64,000 bases of DNA, taken from CAYLUN01 sp964386865. Lineage in GTDB: Bacteria > Verrucomicrobiota > Kiritimatiellia > RFP12 > UBA1067. The stretch lies in contig CAYLUN010000020.1 of assembly GCA_964386865.1 (NCBI GenBank), positions 15,548-79,547 on the forward strand, given 5' to 3'. Both the position numbers and the translations under genes were made by a program. Positions 15,948-23,135 of this stretch are shown one piece after another. Every line of letters starts with the position of its first letter. Position 1 is the first letter of the stretch. The notes below the pieces were generated by a model that was not told the origin of the DNA, did not search any database, and worked only from the letters and a program-made list of their open reading frames with translations.

Positions 15948-17072
15948 TCACCGCCGGGCGAGCACCGCGCCGCGATAGACGGCCGAAACCGCTGACGCCA
16001 TCGCGACGAGGCCGCGCTCAGCCACAGCCGCGCGCCCCTGCTCCGCCAGCCGCAGCCGCTTCTGCGGGTCGCGCAGCAGGCTCAGCAGCGCGTCGCACAG
16101 CGCCTCCGGGCTCTCAGGCTCGAACACCAGGCCGTCGACGCCGTCGCGGATCAGCTCAGGCACGCCGCCCACCGCCGCCGCGGCCACAGGCACGCCGGCC
16201 TGCTGCGCCTCCAAGACCGCGTACGGGCAGCCCTCCCACCGCGAGGGAACCGCCACCACATCGACCTCCCGCATGCGGGCCACAACCTCCTCCTGCCGGC
16301 ACTCCCCCTCGAACCGCACATGCGCGCCGACCTGAAGGCCCTCCGCCCGCTCGCGCAAGGCCGCCTCCATCGCGCCGCCGCCGAACAGGCGGAAGCGGAC
16401 TTGCGGCAGGTGCGCCACCACGCCGGCCGCCGCCTCGAGCAGCAAATCCGGGCCCTTCTGAGGCGCCAGCCGGCCGAAGAACCCGACCGTCAGCTCGCCG
16501 GACTCGCGCACCCGCACCGGGCCCGCGTCGGCCGGGCGCACGCCGTTGCGGATGAGCGCCACGCGCTCGGGGGCGTAGCCGAGCCGAGCCGCCTCGCGCG
16601 CCTCTTCCTCCGAGACCACGATCAGCGCCGCCGTGCGCCCGCGCATGCTCGTCTCGAGCCTGCGGTAGAGCCGCCGCCGCCGCTCGCCGCACGTCATCAG
16701 GAACGCGAACGCGTGCGGCGTATAAACCACTGGCACGCGGCACCACGCCCCCGCCAGGCGCGCCAGGAAGCCGGCCTTCGCGCTGTGCGCATGGATCAGC
16801 CCCGGCCGCACGCGGCGCACCAGCCGCACCAGCCGCGCCAGATTGGCGAGGTCGGACAACGGCGCGATCCCGCGCCGCATCGGGATTTCGTGCACCGGCA
16901 CGCCGCGCGCCGCGTACCCCGCCAGCTCCTCCTCGCCGTCGAGCGGATCGCGCAGGCGCGAGACCGCCAGCTCGCAGCGGAACGCCGCCGGATCCAGCGC
17001 CGAAATGAGGTCGCGCACGTGGCGGCGCGTGCCGCCCTCCAGCGCCTCGAGAACGTGCAGCACCGTCGTCAT
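15948..17072 (-). CDS. GT4-type glycosyltransferase
   Basis: This 374-residue GT-B enzyme begins MTTVLHVLEALEGGTRRHV, an N-terminal acceptor-side Rossmann strand and glycine-rich loop. The donor half shows VGFFGRLAPQKGPDLLLEA and the nucleotide-sugar motif VPSRWEGCPYAVLEAQQAGVPV (quoted in part) with the EGxP...E7E pattern of GT4. It would move a sugar from a nucleotide donor to a lipid or glycan acceptor. The ATG at 17072 overlaps the upstream stop as ATGA. A much longer frame exists upstream but is antisense to the peptidase coding pattern. Confidence 0.9.
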   Translation of the reverse strand: MTTVLHVLEALEGGTRRHVRDLISALDPAAFRCELAVSRLRDPLDGEEELAGYAARGVPVHEIPMRRGIAPLSDLANLARLVRLVRRVRPGLIHAHSAKAGFLARLAGAWCRVPVVYTPHAFAFLMTCGERRRRLYRRLETSMRGRTAALIVVSEEEAREAARLGYAPERVALIRNGVRPADAGPVRVRESGELTVGFFGRLAPQKGPDLLLEAAAGVVAHLPQVRFRLFGGGAMEAALRERAEGLQVGAHVRFEGECRQEEVVARMREVDVVAVPSRWEGCPYAVLEAQQAGVPVAAAAVGGVPELIRDGVDGLVFEPESPEALCDALLSLLRDPQKRLRLAEQGRAAVAERGLVAMASAVSAVYRGAVLARR

Positions 17073-17626
17073 GGCTGACCGCCCCGCGCGCGAACCCATG
17101 CGCGCGTCTGCAGCTCCTGCCGGCGCTGCCGCCAGTCGGGCAGGCAGCGCGCCAGCTGAAAGTAGTAGGCCTTGGAGTGGTCGAGCCGCACCAGGTGGCA
17201 CAGCTCGTGCACGATCACGTAGTCGATCAGCCGCCGCGGCACGTGCACCAGCTCGGCGCTGAGCGTGATGTGCCCGTCCGGCGAACAGCTCCCCCAGCGC
17301 GTCTTCATCGACCGCACCGTCAGCCGCAGCCCCTCCGGACACGCGGCCGAGCGCAGCGCCAGCGGGCACCGCGCGCTCGGCAGGTGCGTCCGGCAGCGCT
17401 CGGCCGCCTCGGCCAGATACGCAGGCAGCCGGGCGGCCGCCTGCTCGCGGAACCACCCGTCCACCAGCTCCTTGACGCGCGGCGCGTTCGACGTGTCCGC
17501 CAGCGCCACCCGCAGCGCATCGTCCTCGCGAGTGACGCGCTTCCAGACCGCATGCTCCACCTCGAGGCGCAGCGGCTGGCCCAAGAAAAAGACCGTCGTC
17601 CGGCCATCTGTCTCACATTCGCTCAT
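17069..17626 (-). CDS. DUF45/YgjP-like zinc metallopeptidase
   Basis: This 185-residue protein starts at ATG 17626 (MSECETDGRTTVFF). It contains the complete DUF45 signature: SMKTRWGSCSPDGHITLS, IDYVIVHELCHLVRLDHS with zinc-binding HELCH at 140-144 and His150, and the closing Y-F-Q-L-A-R-C-L-PDW. The family (YgjP, also called UTP-pyrophosphatase-like or SprT-like) is inferred to be zinc-dependent, but cellular targets are poorly known. It is translationally coupled to the downstream GT4 gene. Its upstream region is shared with the divergent E2 gene. Confidence 0.88.
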   Translation of the reverse strand: MSECETDGRTTVFFLGQPLRLEVEHAVWKRVTREDDALRVALADTSNAPRVKELVDGWFREQAAARLPAYLAEAAERCRTHLPSARCPLALRSAACPEGLRLTVRSMKTRWGSCSPDGHITLSAELVHVPRRLIDYVIVHELCHLVRLDHSKAYYFQLARCLPDWRQRRQELQTRAWVRARGGQP

Positions 17627-17724
17627 CGCGTTTTCCGCTCCCGCCCGCACACTCCCTTCACGAGGAATTAGGATACTCGCGAAACCGTTCCCCGAAAAGC
17701 CGAAAAGCCGCCCGATTTTTCGCA

Positions 17725-17754
17725 GTGACAAGCCCCCCGCGGCTCGGGTAGAAT
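17725..17754 (+). promoter_or_regulatory. sigma70-type promoter for the E2/E3 genes
   Basis: GTGACA (17725-17730) and TAGAAT (17749-17754) are 18 bases apart, 77 bases before the E2 start. Confidence 0.4.
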
Positions 17755-17831
17755 AACGTAATTCAATTCCTGTGTGATCGGCCCCTCCGTATGGGTTGGA
17801 TCGCGACACGTTTCAACCGTTTGGAGATCGT

Positions 17832-19196
17832 ATGGCCCAAGCTGTCATTTTTCCGAAACTCGGTCAGACCATGGAGGAGGGGGCCATCGTCAAGTGGCTC
17901 AAGCAAGAGGGCGACCCCGTCGCGAAGGGCGACATCCTCTTCGAGATCGAAACCGACAAAGCCAACTTGGAAGTCGAGAGCTTCTTCGAGGGCGTGCTGC
18001 TGAAGATCTACATCCGCGAAGGCGTCACCGTCCCGGTTAATACCGTGGTCGGCTTCGTCGGCGCCAAGGGCGAGAAAGCGCCTGCCCAGCCCCCCAAGGC
18101 GGAAGCCGCACCCGCGCCCGCCGCGCAGGCACCCGCGCCCGCACCCGCGCCTGCCGCACCCGCATCTGGAGGGCCGGCCCCCGTGGCGGCCGCACCCGCT
18201 GCCGCGCCCGCGCCGAGGCCCGCCCCGCAGCCGCTAGCGGCGCCGGCCGCCGCCGTCCGGCTCGTCATTTCGCCCCGCGCCAAAGCGCACGCGAAAGACG
18301 CCTGCATCGACCCCTCGCGCATCACCGGCACCGGCCCCAATGGCCGCATCGTCGAGAAGGACGTGCTCGCCTACCTCGCCTCCTCCGGCTACGACGCCCT
18401 GCGCATCGCGCCAGCCGCTAAGCGACTGGCCTCCGAAAAGGGCGTCGACATCCTGACCGTCCGCGGCTCCGGCGACGGCGGCCGCATCATGGTCGAAGAC
18501 GTGGAGCGCGCGCTCAGGCGCCGCCCCGTCGCCCTCTCCCGCATGCGCCAGGTCATCGCCCGCCGCCTCGTGGAGAGCAAGCAGACCATCCCGCACTTCT
18601 ACGTCACGGTCAAGGCGGACCTCACCGACCTCATGGCCTATCGCGCCGACCTCAAGGCCAAGGGCCTGAGCTACAGCGTCAACGACTTCGTGCTCGAAGC
18701 CGTGATCCTCTCGCTGGAGGAGTACCCGGTCGTCAACTCCGTCACCGACGGCGTGACGGTCTCGTGGCGCGGCGACGTGAACCTCGGCATGGCGGTCAGC
18801 GTGGACAACGGCCTCGTGGTTCCGGTCATCCGTGCAGCCCAGTCGCTCACGCTCAAGGAACTCAACGCGCAGGCCAAAGCGCTCGCCGAGAAGGCCCGCG
18901 CCGGCAAGCTCACGCCCGACGAGATGGTCGGCAGCTCCTTCTCGGTCTCGAACATGGGCATGCTGAACGTGGACCAATTCACCGCCATCATTAACCCCGG
19001 CGAGGCCGGTATCCTGGCCGTCTCCAGCGCCCGCCAGGTTCCCGCCGTGGTCAACGGCGAGATCAAGATCCGCACGGTCATGGCCATGACCCTTTCGGCC
19101 GACCACCGCATCGTGGACGGCTCGACCGGCGCGCTGTTCGTCAACGCCATCCGCTCCAAGCTCGAAAACGTCGAACTCTGGAAATCGCTCGTGTAA
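17832..19196 (+). CDS. 2-oxoacid dehydrogenase complex E2 with two subunit-binding domains
   Basis: This 454-residue acyltransferase begins MAQAVIFPKLGQTMEEG. The lipoyl domain spans 1 to about 78 with lipoyl-Lys43 in ETDKANLEV. A long Ala/Pro linker (82-143) follows. One peripheral subunit-binding domain spans about 145-182 (ISPRAKAHAKDA... GTGPNGRIVEKDV) and a second about 190-228 (IAPAAKRLASEKGVDILTV, GDGGRIMVEDV). The catalytic domain (233-454) opens LSRMRQVIARRLVESK and has the active site SADHRIVDG with His425 and Asp429. It would transfer acetyl or another acyl group to CoA, as in pyruvate or acetoin dehydrogenase. E1 genes are absent here, while E3 follows directly. Most E2 proteins carry one binding domain. 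ATG follows TTTGGAG. Confidence 0.93.
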   Translation: MAQAVIFPKLGQTMEEGAIVKWLKQEGDPVAKGDILFEIETDKANLEVESFFEGVLLKIYIREGVTVPVNTVVGFVGAKGEKAPAQPPKAEAAPAPAAQAPAPAPAPAAPASGGPAPVAAAPAAAPAPRPAPQPLAAPAAAVRLVISPRAKAHAKDACIDPSRITGTGPNGRIVEKDVLAYLASSGYDALRIAPAAKRLASEKGVDILTVRGSGDGGRIMVEDVERALRRRPVALSRMRQVIARRLVESKQTIPHFYVTVKADLTDLMAYRADLKAKGLSYSVNDFVLEAVILSLEEYPVVNSVTDGVTVSWRGDVNLGMAVSVDNGLVVPVIRAAQSLTLKELNAQAKALAEKARAGKLTPDEMVGSSFSVSNMGMLNVDQFTAIINPGEAGILAVSSARQVPAVVNGEIKIRTVMAMTLSADHRIVDGSTGALFVNAIRSKLENVELWKSLV

Positions 19197-19261
19197 GGGC
19201 GAAAGATCTTTCGCCCCTGCCTCGCAACCGTTGAACCGTGAACCTCTTCAACCTCTCAACC
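19197..19261. repeat. palindrome plus AACC-rich repeat between E2 and E3 genes
   Basis: A perfect 20-base palindrome (19197-19216, arms GGGCGAAAGA and TCTTTCGCCC) begins directly after the E2 stop. It is followed at 19225-19261 by five AACC units spaced 7-9 bases apart, an imperfect heptamer-type repeat. It may form an RNA hairpin between the two cistrons. Confidence 0.7.
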
Positions 19262-19272
19262 GGATTTATCGC

Positions 19273-20658
19273 ATGTACGACTTTGACATCATCGTGATCG
19301 GCGCAGGACCCGGCGGCTACCCCGCCGCCATCCGCGCCGCGCAGCTCGGCAAGAAGACAGCCATCATCGAAAAGGAAGCCTTCGGCGGCACCTGCCTCAA
19401 CTGGGGCTGCATCCCCACCAAGACGCTCATCGCCTCCGCGGAGCGCTACCACCATGCGGCCCACTCGGAAGCCTTCGGCGTCACGGCCAAGTCCGTCGCC
19501 TTCGACTACGCCAAGATGGCCGCCCGCAAGTCCGAGATCGTCGCGAAGCTCAGCGGCGGCGTACAGTCGCTGCTCAAGTCCAACGGCGTCGAGCTCGTCA
19601 AGGGCGCGGCCCGCTTCGAAGGCCCCAACCGCCTCTCGGTCGTCCAGCCGGACGGCTCCGCGCGCTGGCTCAGCGCCGCCTCGATCATCATCGCGGCGGG
19701 CAGCGACTCCGCCATGCCGGGCTTCCTGCCCAAGGACAAGCGCGTCATGGAGAGCCGCGCGTTCCTCGACCTCACCGAGCTGCCCAAGAGGCTTCTGATC
19801 CTCGGCGGCGGCGTGATCGGCTGCGAGTTCGCCTGCATGGCCGCCGCGCTCGGCGCGAAGGTCACCGTGGTCGAGATGCTTGAAGACATCGTGATGGTGC
19901 TCGACCGCGACGTGCGCCGCGTGCTGCGCAAGCGCATGGAGTCGCTCGGCGTCACGCTCCTCACGGGCGCCCCGCTCACCGACATCGCCGTCAAGAAGGA
20001 CAAGGTCACCGGCACCTACAAGGACCAGTCCGTCGAGGGAGACGTGCTGCTCGTGGCCGTGGGGCGCAAGCCCAACACCGCCGCGCTGGACCTCGCCCGC
20101 GCGGGCGTCAAGGTCGACGAGCGCGGCACGATCCCCGTCGACGCGCAGGGCCGCACCAACGTCGCCTCGGTCTTCGCGGTCGGCGACCTCGTGACCGGCT
20201 CGATCCAGCTCGCGCACGCCGCCACCCAGCAAGGCGTGGCCGCGGCCGAGGCCGCCGCCGGCCATAAGGCCAAGGTCGAGAAGGTCTGCCCCTCCTGCAT
20301 CTTCACCTCGCCCGAGATCGGCCTCGCCGGCCTCACCGAGGCCAAGGCCCAGCAGCTCGGCATCGCGGTCAAGACCGCAGCCTTCCCCTTCTCGGTGCTC
20401 GGCAAAGCGCTGGCCGCGGGTGAGACCGACGGCTTTGTCAAGTGGATCTGCGATCCGCTCACCGGGCAGGTGCTCGGCGCGCAGGCGGTCGGCAGCCACG
20501 CCACGGAGCTGATCGCCGAGGCGACGCTCGCCATCCGCAACCAGCTGACGATCGACGAGGTGGGCAACACCGTCCACTGCCACCCGACCTTCTCAGAGGC
20601 CTGGATGGAGGCGGCGCACGCGTTCCACGGGGCGTGCGTGCATTTGCCGAAACAGTAA
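19273..20658 (+). CDS. lpd: dihydrolipoyl dehydrogenase (E3)
   Basis: This 461-residue flavoprotein reoxidises the lipoyl groups of the E2 subunit encoded upstream, passing electrons through FAD to NAD+. It shows the FAD-binding GAGPGGYPAA, the redox disulfide GGTCLNWGCIPTKT (Cys41 and Cys46), the second nucleotide-binding LILGGGVIGCEFA, the FAD clasp VFAVGDLV and the C-terminal NTVHCHPTFSEAW with the active-site His-Glu pair. The start at ATG 19273 matches the family N-terminus. The 76-base gap from E2 is filled with repeats. Translation start lacks an obvious Shine-Dalgarno site. Confidence 0.96.
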   Translation: MYDFDIIVIGAGPGGYPAAIRAAQLGKKTAIIEKEAFGGTCLNWGCIPTKTLIASAERYHHAAHSEAFGVTAKSVAFDYAKMAARKSEIVAKLSGGVQSLLKSNGVELVKGAARFEGPNRLSVVQPDGSARWLSAASIIIAAGSDSAMPGFLPKDKRVMESRAFLDLTELPKRLLILGGGVIGCEFACMAAALGAKVTVVEMLEDIVMVLDRDVRRVLRKRMESLGVTLLTGAPLTDIAVKKDKVTGTYKDQSVEGDVLLVAVGRKPNTAALDLARAGVKVDERGTIPVDAQGRTNVASVFAVGDLVTGSIQLAHAATQQGVAAAEAAAGHKAKVEKVCPSCIFTSPEIGLAGLTEAKAQQLGIAVKTAAFPFSVLGKALAAGETDGFVKWICDPLTGQVLGAQAVGSHATELIAEATLAIRNQLTIDEVGNTVHCHPTFSEAWMEAAHAFHGACVHLPKQ

Positions 20659-20668
20659 GACCCGACAG

Positions 20669-20773
20669 AACGCTCAACTTTCAACGCTCAACTCTCAACG
20701 CTCAAGTGGGGAGTGAAGCGTGGCGACTGTCGCGGTCTATGGGCCTCAACTTGAGCGTTGAAAGTTGAGCGTT
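20669..20773. repeat. heptamer tandem repeat forming a 23-bp inverted repeat
   Basis: The left arm at 20669-20691 is built of heptamers (AACGCTC, AACTTTC, AACGCTC) and continues as AACTCTC, AACGCTC. The exact reverse complement of the first 23 bases recurs at 20751-20773. The 59-base spacer has no gene. The right arm abuts the permease ribosome site (AAAAAGG). Confidence 0.9.
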
Positions 20774-20788
20774 AAAAAGGTTCCGCCT

Positions 20789-21982
20789 ATGGCCATTCAC
20801 CGAAGCCCGTCTGATCACCGCAACTCACCCGACCAGAAGCCGACCCTCTCGTTCACCGAGCGCCAAAACGGTGTTGTCGCGGCGGGCGTCACGGTGCTCT
20901 GCGCCACGCTCGTCATCGCGTTCGCGGCCCTGCTCCTGTGGGGCGCCTACTCGTTGCTCTCGGCCGTCTCGGTCGTGCTCACGCCGATGCTCGTGGCGCT
21001 GATCCTGACCCTGCTCTTCAAGCCCTATTACCTGTGGCTGCAGGCCCGCCTGCGCGGCCTGCATGCGCTGGCGATCCCCGCGCTCTTCCTCTCGGTGCTC
21101 CTGCCCGTCGGCGCGCTCTTCTTTTTCTTCGGGTCGCTCTTCGTGGGCCAGCTCGTCGCGCTGATCGAGTACCTGCCCGCCCTCTTCGAGCGGATCACGA
21201 ACGCCCTGACCGCCGCGAACCCCGACCTGCAGGCCTTCCTCGCGAAGTACGGCCTGGAGGAGAAGCTGCCGCTGCTCGCCGACCCCGACGCCTTTATCGC
21301 CGCGCTGGTCGAGCGAGTCTCGTTCCGCGACGTGGGCGGCAAGGCGCTCTCCTACGGCATGGACGCCATCAAATACCTGGTCTCGCTCATCGGCTGGCTG
21401 GTCGTGCCGGTCTACCTGATCTACTTCCTGACCGCCAAGCCCTTTGCCGGCAAGAGCATCGAGACGTTCCTGCCTTTCCTCAAGCCCGACATGCGCAAAG
21501 ACGTCTCCTACCTGATCGACGAATTCCTGGCGATCATCGTGTCCTTCTTCCGCGGCCAGGTGATCATCGCGTTTATCCAAGGGATCCTCATGGGACTTGG
21601 TTTCTGGATGGTGGGGCTGCCCTACGGCCTGATTATCGGCCTCACGCTGGGCTGCTTCAACCTCGTGCCCTACCTCGGCAACATCATCGGCCTGGCGGTC
21701 ACCCTGCCCATGGCCTTCTTCGGCGACGGCGGCGGCGGCCTGCGCCTCGGGCTCGTGCTGGGCGTGTTCTGCGTGGTGCAGTTCGTCGACGGCTACTTCA
21801 TCACCCCGCGCATCCAAGGCAAGCGGACGGGGCTCAACGACGTGACGATCATCTTCTCCCTGCTCTTCTGGGGCGTGGTCTTCCAAGGCATGCTCGGCGT
21901 GCTCCTCGCCATCCCCCTCAGCGCCTTCATCGTCGTCTTCTGGCGCCTGCTCAAGACCAAGTACATCAAAGAGCTGATCTGA
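20789..21982 (+). CDS. AI-2E family transporter (PerM/UPF0118)
   Basis: This 397-residue membrane protein has eight or so hydrophobic helices. The start at ATG 20789 follows AAAAAGG. Family hallmarks are present: VVLTPMLVALILTLLFKPYY near the N-terminus, FVGQLVALIEYLPALFERI, the long amphipathic middle, then GLPYGLIIGLTLGCFNLVPYLGN and DGYFITPRIQGKRTGLNDV (parts quoted). Some homologues export autoinducer-2 and others are Na+/H+ antiporters or unknown permeases, so the substrate is open. It follows lpd at 130 bases, separated by the large inverted repeat, so it may be a separate unit. Confidence 0.88.
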   Translation: MAIHRSPSDHRNSPDQKPTLSFTERQNGVVAAGVTVLCATLVIAFAALLLWGAYSLLSAVSVVLTPMLVALILTLLFKPYYLWLQARLRGLHALAIPALFLSVLLPVGALFFFFGSLFVGQLVALIEYLPALFERITNALTAANPDLQAFLAKYGLEEKLPLLADPDAFIAALVERVSFRDVGGKALSYGMDAIKYLVSLIGWLVVPVYLIYFLTAKPFAGKSIETFLPFLKPDMRKDVSYLIDEFLAIIVSFFRGQVIIAFIQGILMGLGFWMVGLPYGLIIGLTLGCFNLVPYLGNIIGLAVTLPMAFFGDGGGGLRLGLVLGVFCVVQFVDGYFITPRIQGKRTGLNDVTIIFSLLFWGVVFQGMLGVLLAIPLSAFIVVFWRLLKTKYIKELI

Positions 21983-22112
21983 ACCGCTGACGCGCCGGAC
22001 GGCTCTCGCATCCCGACACGCCTCCCACTCGTGCTTCGCGGTTTTCCACCCCATCCCGTTTTCCGAGCCGCCGCGCTTGACACGCGCACACCGTTTAGGC
22101 ATCCTTTCGCCC

Positions 22113-23135
22113 ATGAACGAGTCTCTTCACACGGGCTTCGGCTGGCGCATATCCGTGCCGCCTAACACGCTTGTCGTTGTCATCCAAACAGGGAAGCGTG
22201 GGCTTGTGAGCCTGCTCGCGGCGCTGCTCGCCGACATGGCCTTGGCGCAGCAGCCGGGCGCTTTTGACAAGGCGGCCGTCCTTCTGGAGCTGGACAAGCT
22301 CGAGCAATCACACAGCGACAAGATCGCAGTCGAGCAGAAGGGCATCAAAGAGACCTTGGGCAAGGCGCTGTCCAGCACAAAGTCCCTGCTTGACCTCTAC
22401 GAGGAGGCCGTGTTCGCCACCAAGTTTGAAGGCGCGAAGCGAGACAACTCCGAGTTCAAAAGGTGGAAGAACGCCCAAGACGACACGCTGAAGGCCGACG
22501 ACTTCCAAGCCGCCCTGGAGCTTCACGCAAACTACCTGTACCTGACGTTCCTCCGCGCGTCCGGTGAAGAGGAGCCGAAGCTGGTCGAGGCGGTCATTCA
22601 GCATGTGCTCAAGGTATGGGCGCTGGAAGCCAAGTACGACCTCCACAAGCGGGCGAACGCCGAGCTTCTGGACCGCCCGGTCAACCAGGGCGTGCTCGCG
22701 CGCCGCTACCACCTGGGCCCGAAGCTAGGCGGGCCGCAGGAGGGCGAGAAGCCGAAGGAGCAGGATAAGACCTGGGAGTGGTTCCCTGCGGGCACCGACG
22801 GCATGCTGGACCGGACTGCCCTCCCCTATCTGAGAGCGAAGAAGAGCCCGGCGCTGATCACGCTCTGGGACAAGCGCATCGCCAACGAGTCCGCGCGCGC
22901 CAAGCGTTCGGGGCTGAGCGACAGGGCGGCCCAGATCACCCAGCAGACCTTGCCCAAGCTGAACTGGCAGCGCGCGGCCGACCTCGTGCTCCTGGGAAAA
23001 GAGGCGGAAGGCTTTTCAACGATGATCGGAGTCCTGCGGCAAAACGCCAACCACGCGGACTTCAACAAGTTCGCCCAGGAGCTGCGCGCCCTGTTGACAG
23101 GCGGAGCGTCCACCTCCGCCGCGCAAAGCCAATAG
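22113..23135 (+). CDS. exported protein of unknown function
   Basis: A 340-residue product from ATG 22113. A signal-like stretch (LVSLLAALLADMALAQQPGAF) lies at about 30-50, so the true start may be a later TTG or GTG that would bring it to the N-terminus. The rest is charged and helical: FDKAAVLLELDKLEQSHSDK, ELHANYLYLTFLRASGEEE and PKLNWQRAADLVLLGKEAEG. There is no cysteine-rich or enzymatic motif. I do not recognise the family. It ends one base from the convergent spermidine-synthase-like gene. Confidence 0.6.
   Translation: MNESLHTGFGWRISVPPNTLVVVIQTGKRGLVSLLAALLADMALAQQPGAFDKAAVLLELDKLEQSHSDKIAVEQKGIKETLGKALSSTKSLLDLYEEAVFATKFEGAKRDNSEFKRWKNAQDDTLKADDFQAALELHANYLYLTFLRASGEEEPKLVEAVIQHVLKVWALEAKYDLHKRANAELLDRPVNQGVLARRYHLGPKLGGPQEGEKPKEQDKTWEWFPAGTDGMLDRTALPYLRAKKSPALITLWDKRIANESARAKRSGLSDRAAQITQQTLPKLNWQRAADLVLLGKEAEGFSTMIGVLRQNANHADFNKFAQELRALLTGGASTSAAQSQ

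Noticed and set aside
17073..17456. Upstream in-frame extension of the GT4 gene
   Set aside because: It lies in another frame of the DUF45 peptidase. ATGA overlap at 17069-17072 gives a better start.
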